DNA of 51,605 bases from Sulfurimonas sp. (GTDB taxonomy: Bacteria > Campylobacterota > Campylobacteria > Campylobacterales > Sulfurimonadaceae): positions 1-51,605 of the forward strand of contig JADGEZ010000008.1 of assembly GCA_016744115.1 (NCBI GenBank). The letters run 5' to 3'. A program made the position numbers and the translations under genes. This document shows, piece by piece, positions 36,385 to 46,767 of this stretch (the stretch's first letter is position 1; each line of letters starts with the position of its first letter). Below the pieces are notes generated by a model. That model did no database searches, was not told the origin of the DNA, and worked only from the letters and a program-made list of their open reading frames with translations.

Positions 36385-37230
36385 ATGGCAATTAAAACTT
36401 ATAGACCGATAACTCCGTCTCGTCGTTTTTATACTAATGTTGATAGTTCGGATATCACGGCAAAGCCAAGTGTTCGTGCATTATTAGTAAAACTACCACA
36501 ACACGCTGGTCGTAACAACAATGGTCGTATTACATCTCGTCACCGTCAAGCTGGTGCAAAAAAGCAATACCGTATCATTGATTTCAAAAGAAATAAATTT
36601 GATATTCCAGGTACTGTTGCAGCTATTGAGTATGATCCATACCGTAACTGTAGAATTGCACTTATCAACTATGCTGATGGTGAAAAGCGTTATATTCTTC
36701 AAGCAAAAGGTTTAAGTGTTGGCGATACTATTATGTCTGCTGCTGGCGATCTTGATGTTAAAGCTGGTAATACCATGAAATTAAAAAGTATCCCAGTGGG
36801 TACATTAATTCATAATATTGAACTCAAAACTGGTAAAGGCGGGCAAATGTGTCGTGCTGCTGGAACTTCTGCTCAAATTATGGGTAGAGACGGCAAGTAT
36901 GTTTCGCTTAGAATGCCTTCATCTGAAATGCGTTTAGTTCTAGGTGAGTGTCTTGCTACTATTGGAATCGTTGGAAACGAAGAGTTTGCTAACATTGTTA
37001 TCGCTAAAGCTGGTCGTCAGCGTCACTTAGGTATTCGTCCTCAGACTCGTGGTTCAGCAATGAATCCAATTGATCACCCGCATGGTGGTGGTGAAGGTAA
37101 AACGAACTCAGGTCGTCATCCAGTGACTCCATGGGGTAAACCAACGAAGGGTGCTAAAACTCGTCGTAAAAAAGCAAGTGATAAGTTAATTATTACTCGT
37201 CGTAAACCAAATGCAAAAAGGGTAGGATAA
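36385..37230 (+). CDS. rplB: 50S ribosomal protein L2
   Basis: 281 aa. The N-terminal [12 protein letters not shown], the core [21 protein letters not shown] (about residue 43), and the C-terminal [21 protein letters not shown] that approaches the peptidyl transferase centre are all present. Begins 1 nt after rplW. Confidence 0.98.
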   Translation: MAIKTYRPITPSRRFYTNVDSSDITAKPSVRALLVKLPQHAGRNNNGRITSRHRQAGAKKQYRIIDFKRNKFDIPGTVAAIEYDPYRNCRIALINYADGEKRYILQAKGLSVGDTIMSAAGDLDVKAGNTMKLKSIPVGTLIHNIELKTGKGGQMCRAAGTSAQIMGRDGKYVSLRMPSSEMRLVLGECLATIGIVGNEEFANIVIAKAGRQRHLGIRPQTRGSAMNPIDHPHGGGEGKTNSGRHPVTPWGKPTKGAKTRRKKASDKLIITRRKPNAKRVG

Positions 37231-37231
37231 T

Positions 37232-37507
37232 ATGGCTCGTTCACTAAAAAAAGGTCCATTTGTTGATGACCATTTAATGAAGAAAATTGTTAAAGCTAAG
37301 GCTGAAGGCAATAAAAAACCTATCAAAACTTGGTCACGAAGATCAATGGTAACACCTGATATGGTTGGTTTCACATTAAATGTTCACGATGGACGAAAAT
37401 TCGTTCCTGTTCATGTATCAGAGAACCACATCGGTTACAAGTTGGGCGAATTTGCACCAACTCGTACATTTAAGGGCCATAAGGGCTCTGTTCAAAAGAA
37501 AGGATAG
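37232..37507 (+). CDS. rpsS: 30S ribosomal protein S19
   Basis: 91 aa. [18 protein letters not shown] at the N-terminus and [15 protein letters not shown] near the C-terminus are diagnostic. Begins 1 nt after rplB. Confidence 0.97.
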   Translation: MARSLKKGPFVDDHLMKKIVKAKAEGNKKPIKTWSRRSMVTPDMVGFTLNVHDGRKFVPVHVSENHIGYKLGEFAPTRTFKGHKGSVQKKG

Positions 37508-37509
37508 GC

Positions 37510-37827
37510 ATGGCTAAAGCATTATTAAAATTTATCCGTGTTTCTCCAATCAAATCTCGTCTTATTGCTAGAGAAGTTCAAGGTATGAATGCTGAAGCTG
37601 CACTAGCAGCCTTAGAGTTCACTCCAAATAAGGCAGCTAAAATTATTTCTAAAGTTATTGCATCAGCAGTAGCTAACAGCGGTATGGAAGCAGAAGATTG
37701 TATTGTATCGTCGTGTCGTGTTGACAATGGTCCAGTTCTAAAACGTTTCCGTCCACGAGCTCGTGGTATGGCTTCAGGAATTAGAAAACCAACAGCACAT
37801 ATCTTAGTAGAAGTAGAGGGTAAATAG
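37510..37827 (+). CDS. rplV: 50S ribosomal protein L22
   Basis: 105 aa. [20 protein letters not shown] opens the protein, and the tunnel beta-hairpin [19 protein letters not shown] is intact. Changes in this hairpin are known to alter macrolide response; none is evident. Confidence 0.97.
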   Translation: MAKALLKFIRVSPIKSRLIAREVQGMNAEAALAALEFTPNKAAKIISKVIASAVANSGMEAEDCIVSSCRVDNGPVLKRFRPRARGMASGIRKPTAHILVEVEGK

Positions 37828-37828
37828 A

Positions 37829-38545
37829 ATGGGTCAAAAATGTAATCCTATTGGTTTGCGTCTTGGTATAAATCGTAACTGGGAATCTCGTTGGTTTCCA
37901 GATTTTAAAACAGCTCCGGCTAATTTAGGTGAAGATCACAAGATAAGAACATTTTTAAAGAAAGAGCTTTATTATGCTGGTGTTGCTAACATCATCATTG
38001 AGCGAACAGTTAAAAGACTTCGTGTAACTATCGTTGCTGCTCGTCCTGGTATCATTATTGGTAAAAAAGGTGCGGACATTGAAAAACTTAAAACTGCTGT
38101 TCAAAAGTTAGTTGGTAAGCCAATCGCTATCAACATTAAAGAAGAGAAAAAAGCACAAACTTCAGCACAATTAGTTGCTGAAAATGTTGCTACTCAGTTA
38201 GAGCGTCGTGTTGCATTTAGACGAGCAATGAAGAAAGTTATGCAAGGTGCACAGCGTTCTGGTGCTAAAGGTATTAAAGTAGCTGTTGCTGGTCGTTTAG
38301 GCGGTGCTGAAATGGCTCGTACTGAATGGTACTTAGAGGGAAGAGTTCCTCTTCATACACTTCGTGCTAAGATTGATTACGGTTTTGCTGAAGCACATAC
38401 ACAATATGGAATTATTGGTGTTAAAGTATGGATATTCAAAGGGGAAGTTCTTACTAAAGGCGTACCTGTTGAAGTGACAGAAGAAAAAAAAGAGCGTCCA
38501 CGCAAGCGTGCACCTAGACGCGAAAATAACGAAAAGGCTGAATAA
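37829..38545 (+). CDS. rpsC: 30S ribosomal protein S3
   Basis: 238 aa. [20 protein letters not shown] starts the protein; the KH domain has [16 protein letters not shown]; the C-terminal domain has [21 protein letters not shown] basic-acidic tail ([19 protein letters not shown]) extends the end. S3 helps form the mRNA entry helicase. Confidence 0.98.
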   Translation: MGQKCNPIGLRLGINRNWESRWFPDFKTAPANLGEDHKIRTFLKKELYYAGVANIIIERTVKRLRVTIVAARPGIIIGKKGADIEKLKTAVQKLVGKPIAINIKEEKKAQTSAQLVAENVATQLERRVAFRRAMKKVMQGAQRSGAKGIKVAVAGRLGGAEMARTEWYLEGRVPLHTLRAKIDYGFAEAHTQYGIIGVKVWIFKGEVLTKGVPVEVTEEKKERPRKRAPRRENNEKAE

Positions 38546-38547
38546 TT

Positions 38548-38973
38548 ATGTTGATGCCAAAAAGAACAAAATACCGTAAGGTAATGAAAGGTCGTAACCG
38601 TGGTTATGCTCGTTCTGGTTACAAACTAGCGTTTGGTGACATAGCATTTAAAGCAGTAGAAGCAGGTCGTATTGATTCTCGTCAAATAGAATCAGCTCGT
38701 ATCTCTGCAACTCGTCACATTAAAAGAAATGGTAAGATTTGGATTAGAGTATTTCCAGCTAAACCTTTAACCGCTAAACCTCTTGAAACTCGTATGGGTA
38801 AAGGTAAGGGAGCAGTTGATAAATGGGTTATGAATATTAAGCCAGGTCGTATAATTTTTGAAATGGCTGGTGTTCCACATGATATAGCTCGTGAAGCTTT
38901 AATTCTTGCAATGCACAAGTTACCATTTAAAACAAAAATAATCACTGCGGAGATGAACAATGAAATATTCTGA
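38548..38973 (+). CDS. rplP: 50S ribosomal protein L16
   Basis: 141 aa. [20 protein letters not shown] is the family start, so the first of two nearby ATGs (38548, 38554) is used. [20 protein letters not shown] is present. The 3' end overlaps rpmC by 14 nt. Confidence 0.97.
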   Translation: MLMPKRTKYRKVMKGRNRGYARSGYKLAFGDIAFKAVEAGRIDSRQIESARISATRHIKRNGKIWIRVFPAKPLTAKPLETRMGKGKGAVDKWVMNIKPGRIIFEMAGVPHDIAREALILAMHKLPFKTKIITAEMNNEIF

Positions 38974-39148
38974 TTTAGCAGAAAAAAATTCAGCTGAACT
39001 TCAAGCGATGCTTAAAGAGAAAAAGACTGAACTTTTTACTTTAAAAATTAAACAAAAGATGATGCAACTTCAAAATACTAGTGAACTTAAAACCGCTAAA
39101 AAAGATATTGCAAAAATCAATACTGCTATGACAGCAGTAGCAAACTAA
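38960..39148 (+). CDS. rpmC: 50S ribosomal protein L29
   Basis: 62 aa, two-helix protein: [20 protein letters not shown] then [24 protein letters not shown] at 38948-38951, inside the rplP coding end, supplies the RBS, so the 14-nt overlap is real. Confidence 0.93.
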   Translation: MKYSDLAEKNSAELQAMLKEKKTELFTLKIKQKMMQLQNTSELKTAKKDIAKINTAMTAVAN

Positions 39149-39159
39149 GGAGCCTATAT

Positions 39160-39408
39160 ATGACACATAAACGTGAAATTCAAGGTAAAGTAGTAACTAT
39201 TTCAGGCGATAAAACAATCTCTATGGTTGTTGAGCGTCGTGTGATGCATCCACGTTACCACAAAGTTGTAAAGCGTTTCAAAAAGTACTTAGTACATGAT
39301 GAGTGTAATGAAGTTAAAGTTGGAGATGAGATTGTTGCAATCGAATGTCGTCCACTTTCTAAGACTAAATCTTTTAGACTTAAAACAGTAGTAACAGGAG
39401 CTAAGTAA
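39160..39408 (+). CDS. rpsQ: 30S ribosomal protein S17
   Basis: 82 aa. [20 protein letters not shown] and [18 protein letters not shown], then [19 protein letters not shown], match S17. Stop and next start share TAATG. Confidence 0.96.
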   Translation: MTHKREIQGKVVTISGDKTISMVVERRVMHPRYHKVVKRFKKYLVHDECNEVKVGDEIVAIECRPLSKTKSFRLKTVVTGAK

Positions 39409-39776
39409 TGATCCAAGGTTTTACTCGTTTAGTGGTAGCTGATAATACAGGTGCTAAAGAGATTATGTGTATTAAAGTGCTTGGTGGTTCTAAGCGTCGT
39501 TATGCATCAGTAGGTGATGTTATCGTTGCTTCTGTTAAAAAAGCGACTCCTACTGCTAAAGTTAAAAAAGGTAAAGTTGTTAAAGCTGTTGTAGTGAGAA
39601 CACATAAAGAGGTTCAGCGTGAAAACGGTTCTCTTATTCGTTTTGATGATAATGCAGCTGTAATACTTGATGATAAAAGAGAACCTATCGGTACTCGTAT
39701 CTTCGGACCTGTTGGTCGTGAAGTTCGTTACGCTGGATTTATGAAGATTGTTTCTCTTGCGCCGGAGGTTGTTTAA
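39408..39776 (+). CDS. rplN: 50S ribosomal protein L14
   Basis: 122 aa. [20 protein letters not shown] at the start and [11 protein letters not shown] near the end are diagnostic. It forms an intersubunit contact. TAATG overlaps link it to both neighbours. Confidence 0.98.
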   Translation: MIQGFTRLVVADNTGAKEIMCIKVLGGSKRRYASVGDVIVASVKKATPTAKVKKGKVVKAVVVRTHKEVQRENGSLIRFDDNAAVILDDKREPIGTRIFGPVGREVRYAGFMKIVSLAPEVV

Positions 39777-40006
39777 TGGCAAAATTTAATTTCAAAAAAG
39801 GCGATACTGTAGAAATTATCGCTGGAGATGATCGTGGAACTAAGGCTACTGTTTTATCAGTTATGCCTAAGAAAAACAAGCTCATCGTTGAGGGTTGTAA
39901 GATAGCTAAAAAAGCTGTTAAACCAACAGAAGAAAATGCTAAAGGTGGACATATCAATAAAGAGATGCCAATAGATGCTTCAAATGTTCGTAAAGTGGAG
40001 GCATAA
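39776..40006 (+). CDS. rplX: 50S ribosomal protein L24
   Basis: 76 aa with a KOW motif ([20 protein letters not shown]), followed by [20 protein letters not shown]. Shorter than E. coli L24 (104 aa) at the C-terminus, which is normal for the phylum. Confidence 0.95.
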   Translation: MAKFNFKKGDTVEIIAGDDRGTKATVLSVMPKKNKLIVEGCKIAKKAVKPTEENAKGGHINKEMPIDASNVRKVEA

Positions 40007-40008
40007 AA

Positions 40009-40554
40009 ATGGCTCGTTTTAAAGAAAAATATTTAGGTCTAAAGTCTGAATTACAAGCTGATTTAGGAATTAAAAATCCTATGCAAGTACCAAAAGTAGA
40101 GAAAATAATTATCTCTGTTGGTGCTGGTTTTGCAATGAAAGATAACAAACTTATCAAAAATATTGAAGATACAATAACTGCAATTGCTGGTCAAAAAGCA
40201 ACTACAGTTATTGCAAAAAAATCAGTAGCTGGTTTTAAAGTTCGTGAGGGGATGCCTGTTGGTATTCGTGTTACTCTTCGTGGTGAAAATATGTATAACT
40301 TTCTTGATCGCCTTGTTTCTATTGCACTTCCTCGTGTAAAAGATTTCCGTGGTGTAGCAAGAAATGGTTTTGATGGTCGTGGTAACTATAACTTCGGTCT
40401 TCAAGAACAACTCATTTTTCCAGAAGTTAGCTATGATTCAATCATGCAAATTCATGGTATGAATATTACTATGGTAACTACTGCTGATACAGATAAGGCT
40501 GGTTTTTCTCTTTTAGAGAAAATGGGTATGCCTTTTACTAAAGGGAGTAACTAA
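40009..40554 (+). CDS. rplE: 50S ribosomal protein L5
   Basis: 181 aa. [36 protein letters not shown] (as [18 protein letters not shown]) and [20 protein letters not shown]-type block are present. Binds 5S rRNA. TAATG overlap with rpsN. Confidence 0.97.
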   Translation: MARFKEKYLGLKSELQADLGIKNPMQVPKVEKIIISVGAGFAMKDNKLIKNIEDTITAIAGQKATTVIAKKSVAGFKVREGMPVGIRVTLRGENMYNFLDRLVSIALPRVKDFRGVARNGFDGRGNYNFGLQEQLIFPEVSYDSIMQIHGMNITMVTTADTDKAGFSLLEKMGMPFTKGSN

Positions 40555-40739
40555 TGGCTAAGAAGTCTATGATCGCAAAAGCGGCTCGTGAACCTAAGTT
40601 TAAAGTTCGTGGATATACAAGATGTCAAGTATGTGGTCGTCCACATTCTGTTTTAAGAGATTTTGGAATCTGTCGTATCTGTTTTAGAGACATGGCAAGT
40701 AAGGGATTAATCCCAGGTGTTAGAAAGTCTTCTTGGTAA
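40554..40739 (+). CDS. rpsN: 30S ribosomal protein S14, zinc-binding type
   Basis: 61 aa, with two CxxC pairs ([18 protein letters not shown]) that bind Zn2+. This is the short C+ form of S14. It is followed by the longest spacer inside the operon. Confidence 0.97.
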   Translation: MAKKSMIAKAAREPKFKVRGYTRCQVCGRPHSVLRDFGICRICFRDMASKGLIPGVRKSSW

Positions 40740-40766
40740 GCCAAGAAGAAACTACTATTCATTAGC

Positions 40767-40793
40767 AGTCATTGAACTTAATGTTGAATGACT
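40767..40793 (+). promoter_or_regulatory. Hairpin in the rpsN-rpsH spacer
   Basis: AGTCATT-G-AAC, 5-nt loop, GTT-G-AATGACT: a 10-bp stem broken by one G/G mismatch, in the 74-nt spacer. It ends 8 nt before AAAGGA of rpsH. S8 is the spc-operon repressor in E. coli, so an S8 site is conceivable, but the known S8 target is in rplE and looks different. Confidence 0.5.
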
Positions 40794-40813
40794 ACAATAA
40801 AGGAAGCTAAAAA

Positions 40814-41212
40814 ATGGCAATTAATGATCTAGTATCAGATGCGTTAACTCGTGTTCGTAATGCAGGTATGAGAAGATTACCCGTTACTACTTTAGTCCAC
40901 TCTAAGAGTATTGAAGCAATGACAAATATCTTAGTAGAAAAAGGTTACTTAGAATCTTGTAATGTAATCGAAAATGGCGTTAAAAAGACTATCAAAGTTG
41001 TACTAAAGTATAACGAAGATGGAAAAACTGTAATCAATGAAATGAAAAGAGTTTCTAAACCTGGTAGAAGAGTCTATAAAGGCAAAGAAGATATTAAGCG
41101 TTTTAAAAATGGTTATGGAACTATTATTGTAAGTACATCTCATGGCGTTCTAGCTAATGACAAGGCATATGACCTTGGAATTGGTGGTGAAGTTATGTGT
41201 ACAGTTTGGTAG
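40814..41212 (+). CDS. rpsH: 30S ribosomal protein S8
   Basis: 132 aa. [19 protein letters not shown] at the N-terminus, [20 protein letters not shown] and the C-terminal [20 protein letters not shown] are diagnostic. AAAGGA at 40800-40805 precedes the ATG by 8 nt. Its upstream hairpin is noted separately. Confidence 0.97.
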   Translation: MAINDLVSDALTRVRNAGMRRLPVTTLVHSKSIEAMTNILVEKGYLESCNVIENGVKKTIKVVLKYNEDGKTVINEMKRVSKPGRRVYKGKEDIKRFKNGYGTIIVSTSHGVLANDKAYDLGIGGEVMCTVW

Positions 41213-41221
41213 GGGTGAGAT

Positions 41222-41758
41222 ATGTCAAGAATTGGTAAAAAACCTGTAGATTTTGGTACTGATGTTAAAGTGAGTTCAAATGGCGATATATTAACTTTTG
41301 CTAAGGGCAAAAATAGTGTTGATTTAGATACAAAAGGAAATGTTATTTTCTCAATTGAGGGGACTGTATTAACATTTTCTGCAAAATCAGACGAGAAAGC
41401 TCATAGAGCATTATGGGGAACTTATAGAGCCTTATCTGCTAATATTGTAACTGGTTTAACTACTGGATATACAAGACAATTAGAGATTAATGGTGTTGGT
41501 TATAGAGCTGCTGTTAAAGGCAAGGTTCTTAATCTTCAACTTGGTCACTCACATGATATTAACTTTGATTTAGTAGATGGTCTTGAAGCTAAGGTTGAAA
41601 AAAATGTTATCACTTTAAGTAGTCATGACAAACAACTTTTAGGTTCTGCCGCTGCAAAAATAAGAAGTTTCCGTCCACCAGAACCATACAAAGGTAAAGG
41701 TGTTAAATACATGGAAGAGCATATCGTGCGTAAAGCCGGTAAAACTGCTAAGAAGTAA
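41222..41758 (+). CDS. rplF: 50S ribosomal protein L6
   Basis: 178 aa. SRIGKKPVDFG, then YTRQLEINGVGYRAAVKGK and the C-terminal IRSFRPPEPYKGKGVKYMEE are diagnostic. It lies near the GTPase-factor site. Confidence 0.97.
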   Translation: MSRIGKKPVDFGTDVKVSSNGDILTFAKGKNSVDLDTKGNVIFSIEGTVLTFSAKSDEKAHRALWGTYRALSANIVTGLTTGYTRQLEINGVGYRAAVKGKVLNLQLGHSHDINFDLVDGLEAKVEKNVITLSSHDKQLLGSAAAKIRSFRPPEPYKGKGVKYMEEHIVRKAGKTAKK

Positions 41759-41774
41759 GGGAGGATATTAAAAA

Positions 41775-42131
41775 ATGAATGCAAAAGTATTAAAAAACAA
41801 AGTAGCAAATCGCATTAAGCGTAAAAAGCGTATTCGTGCAAAAATATCTGGTTGTGCTTCACTTCCTCGTGTTTCTGTATTTAAATCAAATCGTTACTTA
41901 AGTGTACAAGCAATTGATGATAGCTCAGCTACAACATTATGTGCTTTAAACTCAAAGATAACTGGTCATGGTGCTAATAAAGAAGGTGCAGCTGCACTGG
42001 GTCTTGCATTTGCTGCAAAACTCAAAGAAGCTAAACTAACTGAAGTTGTATTTGATCGTAATGGTTACCAATATCACGGTGTTATCGCTGCGTTTGGTGA
42101 TGCACTTCGTGCTAACGAAATTAAGTTTTAA
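41775..42131 (+). CDS. rplR: 50S ribosomal protein L18
   Basis: 118 aa. [20 protein letters not shown] and the ending [20 protein letters not shown] mark L18, a 5S rRNA binder. Confidence 0.97.
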   Translation: MNAKVLKNKVANRIKRKKRIRAKISGCASLPRVSVFKSNRYLSVQAIDDSSATTLCALNSKITGHGANKEGAAALGLAFAAKLKEAKLTEVVFDRNGYQYHGVIAAFGDALRANEIKF

Positions 42132-42137
42132 GGAGAC

Positions 42138-42581
42138 ATGATGGAAATTAACAGAGATGATTTTGAAGAATCAATTGTAAATATTGGTCGTGTTACTAAG
42201 GTTGTTAAAGGTGGTAGAAGATTTCGTTTTACTGCACTTATCGTAGTTGGTAACAAAAATGGTACTATCGGATATGGTGTTGGTAAAGCAAAAGAAGTTC
42301 CTGATGCAATTCGTAAAGCTGTAGATAACGCTTTTAAAAACTTAACAACTGTAAGTATTAAAGGTACAACTATCGCTCACGATATTGAGCATAAGTATAA
42401 TGCAAGTCGTGTTTTACTTAAGCCAGCGTCTCAAGGTACAGGTGTAATCTCAGGTGGAGCTATGCGTCCAGTTCTTGAGCTTGCAGGAATACAAGATATT
42501 CTTACAAAGAGTATCGGTTCTAACAACCCTGGTACAGTGGTTCGTGCTACGGTTGAAGCACTTGCTAGATTGAAAGGATAA
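42138..42581 (+). CDS. rpsE: 30S ribosomal protein S5
   Basis: 147 aa. [20 protein letters not shown] and the block [20 protein letters not shown] are diagnostic. Next gene is rplO directly: rpmD (L30), which lies here in E. coli, is absent, as I recall for Campylobacterota. Confidence 0.97.
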   Translation: MMEINRDDFEESIVNIGRVTKVVKGGRRFRFTALIVVGNKNGTIGYGVGKAKEVPDAIRKAVDNAFKNLTTVSIKGTTIAHDIEHKYNASRVLLKPASQGTGVISGGAMRPVLELAGIQDILTKSIGSNNPGTVVRATVEALARLKG

Positions 42582-42585
42582 ACGA

Positions 42586-42984
42586 ATGTCAATAGAAAAT
42601 TTATCTCCAGCTGAGGGTTCAACAAGTAACCGTAAAAGAGTTGGTCGTGGACAAGGTTCTGGAACTGGTAAGACTTCTGCTCGTGGTCAAAAAGGTCAGA
42701 AATCTCGTTCAGGTTACAAAAGAAAAAGAAACTTTGAAGGTGGACAACAACCACTTGCAAGGCGTTTACCAAAAATTGGTTTTACTTCTAGACTTGTAAA
42801 GCCTTATGTTATTAATGTTGCTAAAATTACAGCAGTAGCTGAGTTAGCTGAGATAACTATGGAAACTATCCGTAGTGTTCACAAAATCGGTTCTGGTGTT
42901 ACTAAAGTTAAATTAGTTGGAGCTACTGCCAAAGATTTAGCTTCAAAAATTAAAGACAAAAATATTACTACTACAGGTAATTAA
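42586..42984 (+). CDS. rplO: 50S ribosomal protein L15
   Basis: 132 aa. [20 protein letters not shown], then [19 protein letters not shown] and [14 protein letters not shown] are diagnostic. It runs 2 nt before secY. Confidence 0.97.
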   Translation: MSIENLSPAEGSTSNRKRVGRGQGSGTGKTSARGQKGQKSRSGYKRKRNFEGGQQPLARRLPKIGFTSRLVKPYVINVAKITAVAELAEITMETIRSVHKIGSGVTKVKLVGATAKDLASKIKDKNITTTGN

Positions 42985-42986
42985 TT

Positions 42987-44249
42987 GTGAATAAAAATCT
43001 AGTTAATAAGATACTTATTACAGTTGGATTTTTATTTATCTATCGCCTACTGGCTTATGTTCCAGTTCCAGGCGTAGATACTGCTGTTATAGCATCATTC
43101 TTCGACTCACATCAATCAGATGCCCTTGGATTATTTAATATGTTCTCTGGTAATGCTGTTGAGAGACTCTCAATTATTTCACTCGGTATCATGCCTTACA
43201 TCACCGCGTCTATTATCATGGAACTTCTTGCGGCTACTTTTGCACCACTTGGTAAAATGAAAAAAGAGCGTGACGGAATGGTTAAATATATGCAAATTAT
43301 TCGTTATGCGACTATTGTAATAACTATTATTCAAGCTGTTGGTGTGAGTGTTGGACTGCAAAGCTTAACAGGTCCTAGTGGAAACCCTGCGATACTTATT
43401 GAGCAAAACACATTTATAATGCTCTCAGCTATCTCAATGTTGGCAGGAACAATGTTATTGATGTGGATAGGGGAGCAAATCACTCAAAATGGTATCGGTA
43501 ATGGTATTTCTTTGATAATTTTTGCTGGAATTGTATCGGCAATTCCATCTGCAATAGGTCAAACTATTACAATGGTAAATACAGGTGCAATGAGTTTTCT
43601 AACAGTGATTGCAATTTTAGCTCTTATCTTAGGGACTGTTGCCGTTATCATCTATGTTGAGTTAGGTGAGCGTCGTGTTCCTATTACATACGCTAAGAAG
43701 ACTATGATGCAAAACCAAAACAAGAGAGTGATGAACTACATCCCAATCAAGGTTAATTTAGCGGGTGTTATTCCAGTTATCTTTGCATCAGCGATATTGA
43801 TGTTTCCTATGACTATAATGAGTTCTAGTTCAAATCCTACTATTCTTGCATTTGCAGATTACCTTAATCCAAACTCATACTTTTTTAACTTTATAACTTT
43901 TATTTTTGTTGTTTTCTTTGCATTTTTTTATGCTTCGATTACATTTAATGCAAAAGATATATCAGATAACTTAAAAAGACAGGGTGGTTTTATCCCAGGT
44001 ATTAGAACAGGAAATGCTACAAAAGAGTTTTTAAATGAAACTGCTAGTAGATTAACATTTACAGGTGCTCTTTATCTTGGTTTAGTAGCTACTCTGCCAT
44101 TTATGATTATTAAGGGGATGGGTGTACCTTTCTTTTTTGGTGGTACTGCTGTTCTTATCGTTGTTCAGGTAGCACTTGATACAATGAGAAAAGTAGAAGC
44201 TCAGCTTTATATGGGCAAATATGAAACACTAAGTGCGGTCGGTCTATAA
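42987..44249 (+). CDS. secY: Protein translocase subunit SecY
   Basis: 420 aa, ten-helix channel protein of the Sec translocon. GFLFIYRLLAYVPVPGVDT, the plug region after LFNMFSGNAVERLSIISLG, LGIMPYITASIIMELL and GIRTGNATKEFLNE are family landmarks. The start is GTG, 2 nt after rplO. Its place in the spc operon ties translocon supply to ribosome supply. Confidence 0.98.
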   Translation: MNKNLVNKILITVGFLFIYRLLAYVPVPGVDTAVIASFFDSHQSDALGLFNMFSGNAVERLSIISLGIMPYITASIIMELLAATFAPLGKMKKERDGMVKYMQIIRYATIVITIIQAVGVSVGLQSLTGPSGNPAILIEQNTFIMLSAISMLAGTMLLMWIGEQITQNGIGNGISLIIFAGIVSAIPSAIGQTITMVNTGAMSFLTVIAILALILGTVAVIIYVELGERRVPITYAKKTMMQNQNKRVMNYIPIKVNLAGVIPVIFASAILMFPMTIMSSSSNPTILAFADYLNPNSYFFNFITFIFVVFFAFFYASITFNAKDISDNLKRQGGFIPGIRTGNATKEFLNETASRLTFTGALYLGLVATLPFMIIKGMGVPFFFGGTAVLIVVQVALDTMRKVEAQLYMGKYETLSAVGL

Positions 44250-44251
44250 AA

Positions 44252-45010
44252 ATGGCGATTTCGCTAAGAAAAAGTGATGAGATTAAAAAATTGCGAGCAG
44301 CAAATAAAATTGTTGCTGAAGCACTAGAACTTCTTCAAGCAAACACAAAGGTTGGAGCTTCCTTAAAGGAGCTTGATGCCATGGCTGAGGATTATATCCG
44401 TAGTCAAGGTGCTAAGCCTTCTTTTAAGGGTCTTTATGGATTTCCCAATGCTGTTTGCTGTTCACTTAATGAAGTGATTATTCACGGTATTCCTACTGAT
44501 TATAAACTACAAGAGGGCGATATTATTGGTTACGATATTGGCACTGAACTTGAAGGTTATTTTGGCGATGCTGCTGTGAGTGTGCCTGTTGGTAAAGTGA
44601 GTGATGAAGATTTAGCCTTAATAGCCTGTGCTAAAGATACTCTTTACCATGCCATAGGCGAGATTAAACAAGGTATGAGATTTAAAGAGCTTTCTTTTAT
44701 TTTAGAAGACTCTATTGTATCTCGTGGTTTTGTTCCGCTGTATAACTTTTGTGGACATGGGATAGGGAAGAAACCTCATGAAGAACCAGAAATACCAAAC
44801 TACCTTGAGGGTAAAAATCCTAAGCAGGGTCCTAAGATAAAAAACGGAATGGTTTTTTGTCTTGAACCTATGATATGTCAAAAAGATTCCAAGCCTATTA
44901 TTCTTGAGAATAAGTGGGATGTTGTTAGTGCCGATGGTTTACGCGGTTCACACTATGAGCATACCGTTGCAATTATCAACGGTAAAGCTGAAATATTATC
45001 TCTTGCATAA
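44252..45010 (+). CDS. map: Methionine aminopeptidase type I
   Basis: 252 aa. Metal ligands are visible in order: Asp in [10 protein letters not shown], Asp in [10 protein letters not shown], His in [14 protein letters not shown], Glu in FCLEPMI, Glu near the end in HYEHTVAI region. Removes N-terminal Met from nascent proteins. It starts 2 nt after secY. The active-site histidine region VIIHGIP is intact. Confidence 0.97.
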   Translation: MAISLRKSDEIKKLRAANKIVAEALELLQANTKVGASLKELDAMAEDYIRSQGAKPSFKGLYGFPNAVCCSLNEVIIHGIPTDYKLQEGDIIGYDIGTELEGYFGDAAVSVPVGKVSDEDLALIACAKDTLYHAIGEIKQGMRFKELSFILEDSIVSRGFVPLYNFCGHGIGKKPHEEPEIPNYLEGKNPKQGPKIKNGMVFCLEPMICQKDSKPIILENKWDVVSADGLRGSHYEHTVAIINGKAEILSLA

Positions 45011-45042
45011 TATTTTATACAAGAGAAACTAAAGGACTATTA

Positions 45043-45261
45043 ATGGCAAAAGCTGATGTTATTGAAGTTGATGGTAAGATTATTGAAGCTTTACCAAATG
45101 CAACTTTTCGTGTTGAATTAGAAAATGGACATATTATTTTATGTCATATCGCAGGTAAAATGCGTATGCACTATATCAAAATACTTCCAGGTGATAAAGT
45201 AAAATTAGAATTAACTCCTTACTCGCTAGATAAGGGTAGAATCACCTACCGCTACAAATAA
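45043..45261 (+). CDS. infA: Translation initiation factor IF-1
   Basis: 72 aa. [20 protein letters not shown] then [19 protein letters not shown], the OB-fold S1-like layout of IF-1. Preceded by AAAGGA. It is the last gene of the operon: a terminator follows at once, and rpmJ, rpsM, rpsK, rpsD, rpoA and rplQ are not in this window. Confidence 0.97.
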   Translation: MAKADVIEVDGKIIEALPNATFRVELENGHIILCHIAGKMRMHYIKILPGDKVKLELTPYSLDKGRITYRYK

Positions 45262-45290
45262 AAAGAGGATTCCCCTCTTTTTACTTTTTT
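45260..45290 (+). terminator. Intrinsic terminator after infA
   Basis: AAAAAGAGG (45260-45268), 5-nt loop, CCTCTTTTT (45274-45282), then ACTTTTTT. Stem of nine pairs with T-run; overlaps the infA stop. Strong intrinsic terminator of the ribosomal operon. Confidence 0.85.
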
Positions 45291-45351
45291 AATAATTATA
45301 AAATACTTTTTTTGATATGATGATTCTGTGACTTAGTTATAAGGATTTTTT

Positions 45352-46458
45352 ATGTTAAACTCTCTCTTTTTTCGTATGCGATTTGTTCATTACCTTGGAA
45401 TAATTTTACTTATACTCAATGCTATATTCTTTACAGATAATATCATAGGTCAGGTAATTCAATATATTGTAGCCATAGTTATACTTGGACATGATTTAGA
45501 TGAAAAATCTAATGGTGTAGATATGACAGAATCTTTAATATCTCAATTAGATAGTTTTGGAGATGGAAAACAAATAATTTTAAAAAATAACTTTAATTCC
45601 GAGCTTACAGCAGCTGCTTCACGAGTTAATAAAATTCAAGAAGCGTTTTTAAGAGCGAAAAATAATGAAGAAAAATCAAAACAAATGCTTCAAATAGTTA
45701 AAGCTATAGACAGTAGTTATTCCCATGCTAGTAAAAGTATGCATGAAGAGAGAGACTTAATATCAAATGTTGTATCTATGGGGGAAGAGCTAAAAGCTGT
45801 TTTAAGAAGTGATTTACTTGATGCCTCACAATCTAAAGAAAATATTGTAGAGGTTAGCCAAAAGCTAGATGATATAAAAATTGAAATATCTGATATTGTG
45901 AATGAACTTCAAGATGTATCAGTATCACAAAATACACTAGCTCAAGATTTAGATAGAGTCTCTTCTGATACAAAAGAAGTCAAAGAGGTGATAAATGTGA
46001 TTGCAGATATTGCAGATCAGACAAATCTTCTCGCACTAAATGCTGCCATTGAAGCAGCTCGAGCAGGTGAACATGGTCGTGGCTTTGCTGTTGTTGCTGA
46101 TGAGGTGCGTAAGTTAGCAGAGAGAACGCAAAAATCTTTAACAGAGATTAATGCGACTATAAATGTCGTTAGCCAGTCTATAAGCGATACAAGTGAGCAG
46201 ATGAATAAAAGCTCTAAAGCGATAGAGAGTTTAGCAGGTATTTCAAGAGAAGTATCACAAAGAATGAATGAAACTAATGATGCTATAGATGAAAGTGTTG
46301 ATTTATCTCAAAAAACAATTGATAGTTATACCTCAAATGCAAAAAAATCTGAAGAGATTATTACACATATATTCGATGTTAATACATTATCAGGAAAAAC
46401 TTATCAGAATATACGGACTATTAAAAACAGCGTTGAAGAGTTAAGTAATATAGTTTAG
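45352..46458 (+). CDS. Methyl-accepting chemotaxis protein without periplasmic sensor
   Basis: 368 aa. Two closely spaced N-terminal hydrophobic stretches (about 8-26 and 31-48, with only a short turn) lead directly into the cytoplasm, so there is no periplasmic ligand domain. A helical region with Ser- and Glu-rich adaptation segments follows. The signalling tip is intact: [20 protein letters not shown], then [20 protein letters not shown]. There is no obvious HAMP domain; a heme- or flavin-binding domain is not seen. It may sense membrane state or an intracellular signal, which is inference. RBS AAGGA precedes the ATG by about 7 nt. Monocistronic by position. Confidence 0.9.
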   Translation: MLNSLFFRMRFVHYLGIILLILNAIFFTDNIIGQVIQYIVAIVILGHDLDEKSNGVDMTESLISQLDSFGDGKQIILKNNFNSELTAAASRVNKIQEAFLRAKNNEEKSKQMLQIVKAIDSSYSHASKSMHEERDLISNVVSMGEELKAVLRSDLLDASQSKENIVEVSQKLDDIKIEISDIVNELQDVSVSQNTLAQDLDRVSSDTKEVKEVINVIADIADQTNLLALNAAIEAARAGEHGRGFAVVADEVRKLAERTQKSLTEINATINVVSQSISDTSEQMNKSSKAIESLAGISREVSQRMNETNDAIDESVDLSQKTIDSYTSNAKKSEEIITHIFDVNTLSGKTYQNIRTIKNSVEELSNIV

Positions 46459-46464
46459 GAGATA

Positions 46465-46767
46465 CTAAAAAGTATCCTTATTCCTAAATTCAGCTATTTC
46501 AGTTTCTACCATTTCATTGATCATAATTATAAAAAGCTCCGTAATCATATTTGGTGAGACTTCTAACTCTATCGCTTTATGTCTAAGTCTTTGCATTATA
46601 AAGTCTATCCTATCATCTGCTTTAACTTCATCAACACTATTTTTAAATGCTGCGGCTTGCCTTACATAATGGCTTCTTTGTGAAATCATCTCTACGATTT
46701 TATCATCAAGAGTGTCAATATGAGTTCTAACTTCTTCCAGAGACTTACAGTTCTTAAGACTTGACAT
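46465..46767 (-). CDS. Chorismate mutase, AroQ type
   Basis: 100 aa, all helical. LEEVRTHIDTLDDKIVEMIS with Arg14, followed by Arg31, Lys42 and the VKADDRIDFIMQRL block, matches the AroQ active site. Converts chorismate to prephenate for Phe/Tyr synthesis; isochorismate-pyruvate lyase homologues look similar but are less likely without siderophore genes. It is free-standing and not fused to prephenate dehydratase. TATAAT-like sequence lies about 15 nt upstream of its RBS. Its upstream gap begins with a 12-nt match to the MITE end. Confidence 0.85.
   Translation of the reverse strand: MSSLKNCKSLEEVRTHIDTLDDKIVEMISQRSHYVRQAAAFKNSVDEVKADDRIDFIMQRLRHKAIELEVSPNMITELFIIMINEMVETEIAEFRNKDTF

Noticed and set aside
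42431-42772. Minus-strand ORF across rpsE and rplO
   Set aside because: Shadow of two ribosomal genes; no RBS or motif.
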